In this document: in pieces, positions 5,036-8,645 of the stretch
Layout of the letters: each line of letters opens with the position of its first letter
How positions within the stretch are numbered: the first letter of the stretch is position 1
Origin: Avimonoglobus sp965151315
Lineage (GTDB): Bacteria; Bacillota; Clostridia; UBA1381
Assembly (NCBI GenBank): GCA_965151315.1
Contig: CBCTZG010000099.1
Span: forward strand, 1-8,645
DNA length: 8,645 nt
Direction of reading: 5' to 3'
Notes under the pieces: generated by a model
What the model was told of the DNA's origin: nothing
What the model saw: only the letters and a program-made list of their open reading frames with translations
Databases searched by the model: none
Made by a program: the position numbers and the translations under genes

Positions 5036-6028
5036 TTATGCTTCATCTAATCGTTTAAATTCATATCCCTGGCTGATCAGGTATTCAATGATGCTGGGCA
5101 GTGCTTCCGCCGTGGTTTTTTTCGCAGCAGCGTCATGCATGAGAATAACCACGTCCTCTTTTTTCGCCGTATTCTTTACACGCTCCAAAAGCTGTGCCGC
5201 ACTCCGGGTCCCGCCCTCCGCGTCGCCGTTTAAAGCGTTCCAGTCACAGTATCGGATACCCCGCTGCGCCAGGACCTCTTTATATTTTTGCTTATTGGCC
5301 CCCCAGGAGCCGGCGTTATAACCGCCGCCGGGGAACCGGAACACCTTGGGATAATTTTCGTTTCCAACGATATCCGCAATTAGCTGATATGTTTTATCGA
5401 TTTCAGACATAAAGCTTTCTTCCGTCGCATATAGTTTACTATAATTATGGGCGTAGGAGTGATTTCCCAGCAGATGCCCTTCATCATACACCCGCCGGGC
5501 CATGTCCGGATTTTCTTCAATCAGGGAACCTACCTGGAAAAATGTAGCTTTCACATTATAGCGCCGGAGCGTATCCAGGATTTTGGGCGTAACGGTCATG
5601 GTTGGGCCGTCATCAAAGGTCAGATAAGCCACTTTTTTTCCGTCTTCCATATTCAGCCCCTGTAAAATATCCGCCGGCTTTTCCGGCTCTAGTGGGAACA
5701 CCACCTGATTTGCCAGGTTAGGATCGATCGTAGGCTCTGCGGAAGCGTCAGCCGACGGGGACGCCGACGGATCAGCCGGCGCGTCACTTCCCTGTGGCTC
5801 GGAAGAGCCCTGCGGCGTATCAGAGGCCTGTGGCGGCGCTGTTGTCGCTGCGGGCGCGGTCGGATCGGGGAGTTTGTTTTGGGCGGTATTATGCCGCACG
5901 GCCAATACAACAGAAACAATAACGACCAATAGGATAATCAGCGAAAAGAAAGTCATACGCCGGCGCATCATCTGCTTTTTCCGGCGTTTCCGGATTTCCT
6001 GCCGTTTCATAAATTCTCTCTGATCCAT
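5036..6028 (-). CDS. Membrane-anchored NodB-type polysaccharide deacetylase
   Basis: This is a 330-aa type II membrane protein. Residues 1-25 form a strongly basic cytoplasmic tail (RKRRKKQMMRRR), 26-45 one membrane segment, and 46-118 an extracellular linker rich in Pro, Ala, Ser, Thr and Asp; a NodB deacetylase domain fills ~130-326. All catalytic motifs are present: TFDDGP (D139 base, D140 metal ligand), HSYAH (H190 and H194 metal ligands), RFPGGG (R231), CDWN (D262) and LMHD (H298). Such enzymes remove acetyl groups from N-acetylglucosamine or N-acetylmuramic acid of peptidoglycan or from other surface glycans; the substrate cannot be told from sequence. The ATG at 6028 follows GAGGTGAG closely. 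It diverges from the PdaA-like gene and is ended by a hairpin. Confidence 0.92.
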   Translation of the reverse strand: MDQREFMKRQEIRKRRKKQMMRRRMTFFSLIILLVVIVSVVLAVRHNTAQNKLPDPTAPAATTAPPQASDTPQGSSEPQGSDAPADPSASPSADASAEPTIDPNLANQVVFPLEPEKPADILQGLNMEDGKKVAYLTFDDGPTMTVTPKILDTLRRYNVKATFFQVGSLIEENPDMARRVYDEGHLLGNHSYAHNYSKLYATEESFMSEIDKTYQLIADIVGNENYPKVFRFPGGGYNAGSWGANKQKYKEVLAQRGIRYCDWNALNGDAEGGTRSAAQLLERVKNTAKKEDVVILMHDAAAKKTTAEALPSIIEYLISQGYEFKRLDEA

Positions 6029-6061
6029 ATGCTCACCTCGATAAAAGATCTATTTTTCTCT

Positions 6062-6090
6062 ATTATACTACAGTTTTTTGCAAATTTCAA
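6062..6090 (-). promoter_or_regulatory. Promoter of the NodB deacetylase gene
   Basis: On the minus strand, TTGAAA (6090-6085), a 17-base spacer, then a consensus TATAAT (6067-6062). It interleaves with the rightward promoter of the PdaA-like gene. Confidence 0.75.
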
Positions 6091-6105
6091 CACATACTGT
6101 ATAAA
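6078..6105 (+). promoter_or_regulatory. Possible promoter of the PdaA-like gene
   Basis: TTGCAA (6078-6083), a 16-base spacer, then TATAAA (6100-6105). This is a fair sigma-A match, but if the gene is sporulation-specific the true promoter could be of SigG or another sporulation type, which I could not identify. Confidence 0.4.
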
Positions 6106-6127
6106 TTTATAAATAATTAAATATTTT

Positions 6128-6132
6128 GGAGG
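6128..6132 (+). promoter_or_regulatory. Ribosome binding site fixing the PdaA-like start at 6138
   Basis: GGAGG lies 5 bases before the ATG at 6138. The longer frame opened by the TTG at 6126 would have the Shine-Dalgarno inside the coding sequence, so it is rejected. Confidence 0.85.
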
Positions 6133-6137
6133 TCAAT

Positions 6138-6980
6138 ATGAAAAGGCTGATACTCACACTGTTAATATTTACGCTGCTGGCCGCCTGCCAAAAGCCCACC
6201 CCGGCACCAGAGCCAGAGGAGACCCCGCCGGCGCCTGCGGCCACGGCGGAAGCCTCGCCGACACCCAAGCCCCCGGCGGACTATGCATTGCTGGACAATC
6301 AGGGCAGCGGCTGGGGCTTCAAAAAAAATAAAGGCGCAGAACCGGATATCCCCGCCGCTACAAAGGCGCTGTTTGAAAAATACAACGCCTATTATATGGA
6401 TCAGCGGAAAACAAAAACCTTGTATCTGACCTTTGACGAGGGCTATGAAAACGGGTATACCAGCCAGATTTTAGATACGCTGAAAAAATGCAGCGTACCG
6501 GCCGCGTTTTTCATAACCGAGCCGTATCTGAAAACAGAGAAGCCGCTGATCGAACGGATGCTGGCCGAGGGACATATTGTAGGCAACCACACCGTCCATC
6601 ATCCCAATCTGCCTAAGCTGGAGGACACCGGCCAAATGGCCCGGGAGCTCACTGACCTGGCGGACGCATTCTATGCGGAATATCAGGTGAAAATGGAATA
6701 CATGCGTCCGCCGGAGGGAGAATTCAGTGAACGGCTGCTGTCGGTGGCCAATGATTTGGGATACAAGACCGTGTTCTGGAGCTTTGCCTATAAAGACTGG
6801 GATCCCAGCAAGCAAAGCGGCGCGGATTACGCTTTTTCCCAGGTGACCCCATATCTGCACGACGGCGCGATTCTCCTGCTCCACGCCGTGTCCAAGGATA
6901 ACGCGGACGCACTGGAGCGGATTATTACCTACGCCCGGGAGCAGGGGTACGAATTTGCCAGCCTCGACAATTTGCAATAA
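6138..6980 (+). CDS. pdaA: PdaA-like peptidoglycan deacetylase, predicted lipoprotein
   Basis: This is a 280-aa exported protein. Residues 1-17 form a lipoprotein signal (MKRLILTLLIFTLLAAC; lipobox LAAC, Cys17 lipidated), followed by a Pro/Ala/Glu linker to ~48. Residues ~58-98 match the region before the catalytic domain in PdaA (GWGFKKNKG, YNAYYMD). The NodB domain follows: TFDEGYENGYT (D100; E101 where most NodB enzymes have Asp and B. subtilis PdaA has Asn), HTVHH (H151, H155), RPPEGEFSE (R190), FWSFAYKDW (D220) and LLLHAVSKDNA (H249). The YENGYT, RPP-G-FSE and VSKDNA stretches are specific to the PdaA subfamily, which makes muramic-delta-lactam in spore cortex. The gene diverges from a second deacetylase and precedes radC. 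The lipid anchor is a variation I would not take for granted in PdaA. Subfamily well supported, role in cortex inferred. Confidence 0.88.
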   Translation: MKRLILTLLIFTLLAACQKPTPAPEPEETPPAPAATAEASPTPKPPADYALLDNQGSGWGFKKNKGAEPDIPAATKALFEKYNAYYMDQRKTKTLYLTFDEGYENGYTSQILDTLKKCSVPAAFFITEPYLKTEKPLIERMLAEGHIVGNHTVHHPNLPKLEDTGQMARELTDLADAFYAEYQVKMEYMRPPEGEFSERLLSVANDLGYKTVFWSFAYKDWDPSKQSGADYAFSQVTPYLHDGAILLLHAVSKDNADALERIITYAREQGYEFASLDNLQ

Positions 6981-6983
6981 ATA

Positions 6984-7012
6984 TTGACAATTTTCATCCA
7001 ATAGGCTAAAAT
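6984..7012 (+). promoter_or_regulatory. Sigma-A-type promoter of radC
   Basis: TTGACA (6984-6989), a 17-base spacer, then TAAAAT (7007-7012), starting 4 bases after the PdaA-like stop. It gives the RadC gene its own transcription start near 7019. Confidence 0.75.
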
Positions 7013-7046
7013 ATAGACAGAATAATATGGCAGATTGGGTGAGGCA

Positions 7047-7748
7047 ATGGAACAGAAGAAAACGGAAAATGTACATAAAGGCCACCGCCAGCGGATGCGG
7101 GCAAAGTTTTTAGCCCAGGGCCTGGAAGCGTTTCCGCAGCATGAGGCTTTAGAGCTTCTGCTGTATTATGCCTACAGCCAGAAAAATACGAATGTGATCG
7201 CCCACAATCTGCTCAAACGCTTCGGCTCCTTATCCGGTGTGTTTGACGCAGATTTTCAAAGCCTGATCCAGGTAGAAGGCGTAGGCGAGCAGACTGCGGT
7301 CCTGTTAATGCTCCAAAGCGCTATGTGCAGGATGTACCTGGCCGATAAAAATCAGGCGGTTAAGAACCGGCAGATCACACCCACCAACGCGGGGGAATAT
7401 TTAAAAACACTGTTTTACGGTTATACCAATGAAATTTTTTATATGCTCTCCCTAGACAATGAGTGCCGCCTGATCAGCGCGGATATCGTGGCCCGGGGGA
7501 CGGTCAACAACGTGGCCGTATATTCCCGGGAGATCGTGAAAAAAGCGCTGGAGACAAAGGCTGCTTTTGTGATCATGTCCCATAACCATCCCAACGGCGT
7601 TTTGCTTCCCTCTGAGCAGGACATTAAGACGACCCGGGTAATCGACCAGGCGCTGAGCTTTATCAATGTGAAACTGATCGACCATATTATTGTGGCGGAT
7701 AACCGCTATATCAGCCTGGTCAAGGAATATCACGTTCTGGAAAAATAA
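7047..7748 (+). CDS. radC: RadC-family JAB-domain protein
   Basis: This is a 233-aa cytosolic protein. The N-terminal part (~10-100) begins HKGHRQRMRAKFLAQGLEAF and ELLLYYAYSQKNTN, and contains a helix-hairpin-helix (VEGVGEQTA, ~76-84). The C-terminal RadC/MPN(+) domain (~110-231) has LSLDNECRLI and the JAMM zinc motif SHNHPNG-x4-S-x2-D (H179, H181, D192). The start of the family consensus (RPREKLL) is replaced by the HRQRMR version found in a Firmicute subgroup. The name RadC dates from a misattributed repair phenotype; the molecular function is still unsettled. The ATG at 7047 is chosen for GGGTGAGG directly upstream; the in-frame TTG at 7035 has no ribosome binding site. It has its own promoter and ends inside a terminator stem. 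Confidence 0.9.
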   Translation: MEQKKTENVHKGHRQRMRAKFLAQGLEAFPQHEALELLLYYAYSQKNTNVIAHNLLKRFGSLSGVFDADFQSLIQVEGVGEQTAVLLMLQSAMCRMYLADKNQAVKNRQITPTNAGEYLKTLFYGYTNEIFYMLSLDNECRLISADIVARGTVNNVAVYSREIVKKALETKAAFVIMSHNHPNGVLLPSEQDIKTTRVIDQALSFINVKLIDHIIVADNRYISLVKEYHVLEK

Positions 7749-7775
7749 AGGCTGCCTGTCGGCAGCCTTTATTTT
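7742..7775. terminator. Bidirectional terminator containing both stop codons
   Basis: Arms 7742-7756 and 7761-7775 pair perfectly (15 bp, core GGCTGCC/GGCAGCC) around TGTC, with A-rich and T-rich bases. The RadC stop TAA (7746-7748) is in the left arm. The convergent gene's stop (7776-7774) is in or at the end of the right arm. Confidence 0.9.
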
Positions 7776-8645
7776 AATTTATATATAAATGCATTGGCCA
7801 GGACAGATATTCTAAGGGATCCATCTTCTCCACGGTAATAAAGCCGCAGGGCGCTTTCAGCAGGGCCGGGATCCGGTTGACAATGGTAGCACAGGTATGC
7901 TCTACAGTCTGGGGCTTTTCCACATAGAAGGCAGTATCTGGCTCCCCGATGATCTTCCAGTCACACATATCCCCGTCTGTGGGCCCGTAGACTTTCCCGA
8001 TACATTGGGTCTCAATCACCGGTCCCTGGAAGGTTTCTGTGGTCACGACGGCGCTCATGCCGATACAGTTCCCCTTAGGAATGGTTTTCCCCAAAGTTTC
8101 GGAATACAGATCTTCGTCGTAGAAGTAGGGGACGCACTTCTGTGTCTGCGATTTGATCGTCCAGCCGAATTTATTGCAGAGGGCTTCGTTGGAGTTCCAG
8201 ACATATGCCGGCTCTAGAGTAGTCGGATGGGCGATTTTTTCCTCAAACTCCGCCGGCGTCATCCCGGCGCCATGGGCCTCTGCCAGCGCCAGGCCGTAGT
8301 CCTCTACATTGTAGCTTACGGCGCCCTCGATTTTCTCAATCTTATGCACACCGCCGGCTACGCAGGCAATCATATTGATCCAGTAAATATCCTGCATCCC
8401 CGTACCGGCCACGGTGCATCCGTTTTCCTTGGCTAACCGGTCGATCTTGTTGGTCAGCGCGGAGGCGGTGGTCCAGGGATAGATCGCCTCTTCAGCGGTG
8501 GTAATCACGTTGATTCCCCGTTTGACGCATTTTTCCACATGGGGATAAATATCGTCCATGAAGCTGAACAGGGTCATAACCACCACGTCCGGGTCACACT
8601 CATCCAAAACGCTGTCCGCATCGGCCCGGATTGTCACGCCGGTAT
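7774..8645 (-). CDS. NAD(P)H-dependent amine dehydrogenase-like protein, DAPDH/DapB fold (5' partial)
   Basis: The frame is open to the right edge (residues TGV precede the apparent start, and the GTG at 8637 reads as an internal Val), so the N-terminus with the nucleotide-binding glycine motif is outside the window. The visible ~290 residues contain the rest of the Rossmann domain (CDPDVVVMTLFSF, RGINVITTAEEAIYP, KENGCTVAGTGMQD) and the long C-terminal domain of the 2,4-diaminopentanoate dehydrogenase-type proteins (VSYNVEDYGLALAEAHGAG, VVTTETFQGPVIE, EHTCATIVNRIPALL, PLEYLSWPMHLY). The best-known member, Ord of ornithine fermentation, deaminates 2,4-diaminopentanoate with NAD(P)+. No other ornithine-fermentation gene is visible here, so the true substrate is open. 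It converges on radC at a shared terminator. Confidence 0.78.
   Translation of the reverse strand, partial: TGVTIRADADSVLDECDPDVVVMTLFSFMDDIYPHVEKCVKRGINVITTAEEAIYPWTTASALTNKIDRLAKENGCTVAGTGMQDIYWINMIACVAGGVHKIEKIEGAVSYNVEDYGLALAEAHGAGMTPAEFEEKIAHPTTLEPAYVWNSNEALCNKFGWTIKSQTQKCVPYFYDEDLYSETLGKTIPKGNCIGMSAVVTTETFQGPVIETQCIGKVYGPTDGDMCDWKIIGEPDTAFYVEKPQTVEHTCATIVNRIPALLKAPCGFITVEKMDPLEYLSWPMHLYIN

Noticed and set aside
7035..7046. TTG start for radC
   Set aside because: No Shine-Dalgarno precedes it, while GGGTGAGG directly precedes the ATG at 7047.
6471..7085. Long minus-strand open frame opposite the PdaA-like gene
   Set aside because: It is antisense to a gene with complete NodB motifs, has no domain resemblance, and ends inside it; a shadow frame in GC-rich coding DNA.
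1..8645. CRISPR arrays, tRNA or rRNA genes, riboswitches, full insertion sequence
   Set aside because: No regularly spaced repeats, no tRNA-like cloverleaf or rRNA signature, leaders too short for known riboswitches, and only a decayed transposase fragment was seen.

Overview
The window looks like chromosomal DNA of a spore-forming Clostridia-type Firmicute of moderate GC. The evidence is a PdaA-like spore-cortex deacetylase, a SleB-type cell wall hydrolase carrying a copper-amine-oxidase-like domain, strong GGAGG-type ribosome binding sites, sigma-A-like promoters (several TTGACA/TTGNNN-17-TAAAAT) and a DAPDH-type amine dehydrogenase. No species can be named from the sequence alone.

Layout, left to right. 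(1) The 3' part of a SleB-type hydrolase gene runs off the left edge. (2) From about 740 to 2250 lies a visibly AT-rich accessory cassette. Two genes point left: an unrecognised 159-aa protein followed by a Cys-rich CFI-box protein, probably one operon. A small Xre-type regulator diverges from them, and perfect-stem bidirectional terminators bound the cassette on both sides. (3) A leftward operon encodes an NSS-family sodium-coupled amino-acid transporter and a short DtxR/MntR-family regulator. (4) From 4138 to 4700 there is no intact gene. It holds a perfect 16-bp hairpin, a broken superinfection-immunity-type membrane gene on the minus strand, and a decayed DDE transposase fragment on the plus strand. 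(5) An alkyltransferase-like protein (Trp in place of the MGMT active-site Cys) lies downstream of a membrane-anchored NodB polysaccharide deacetylase. (6) That deacetylase is divergent from a lipoprotein PdaA-like deacetylase, and their promoters interleave. (7) A RadC-family gene follows with its own strong promoter. It converges on a 5'-truncated amine dehydrogenase-like gene at the right edge, and one hairpin contains both stop codons.

Three genes act on peptidoglycan or the cell envelope (SleB-like, NodB deacetylase, PdaA-like), which fits spore cortex and wall remodelling. The other housekeeping genes serve amino-acid uptake, metal-responsive regulation, alkyl-DNA damage recognition and amino-acid metabolism. 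The part with the most novelty potential is the AT-rich cassette (unknown protein + CFI-box protein + Xre). Its composition, self-contained divergent promoters and flanking terminators suggest a transferred module, but its function cannot be read from the sequence.
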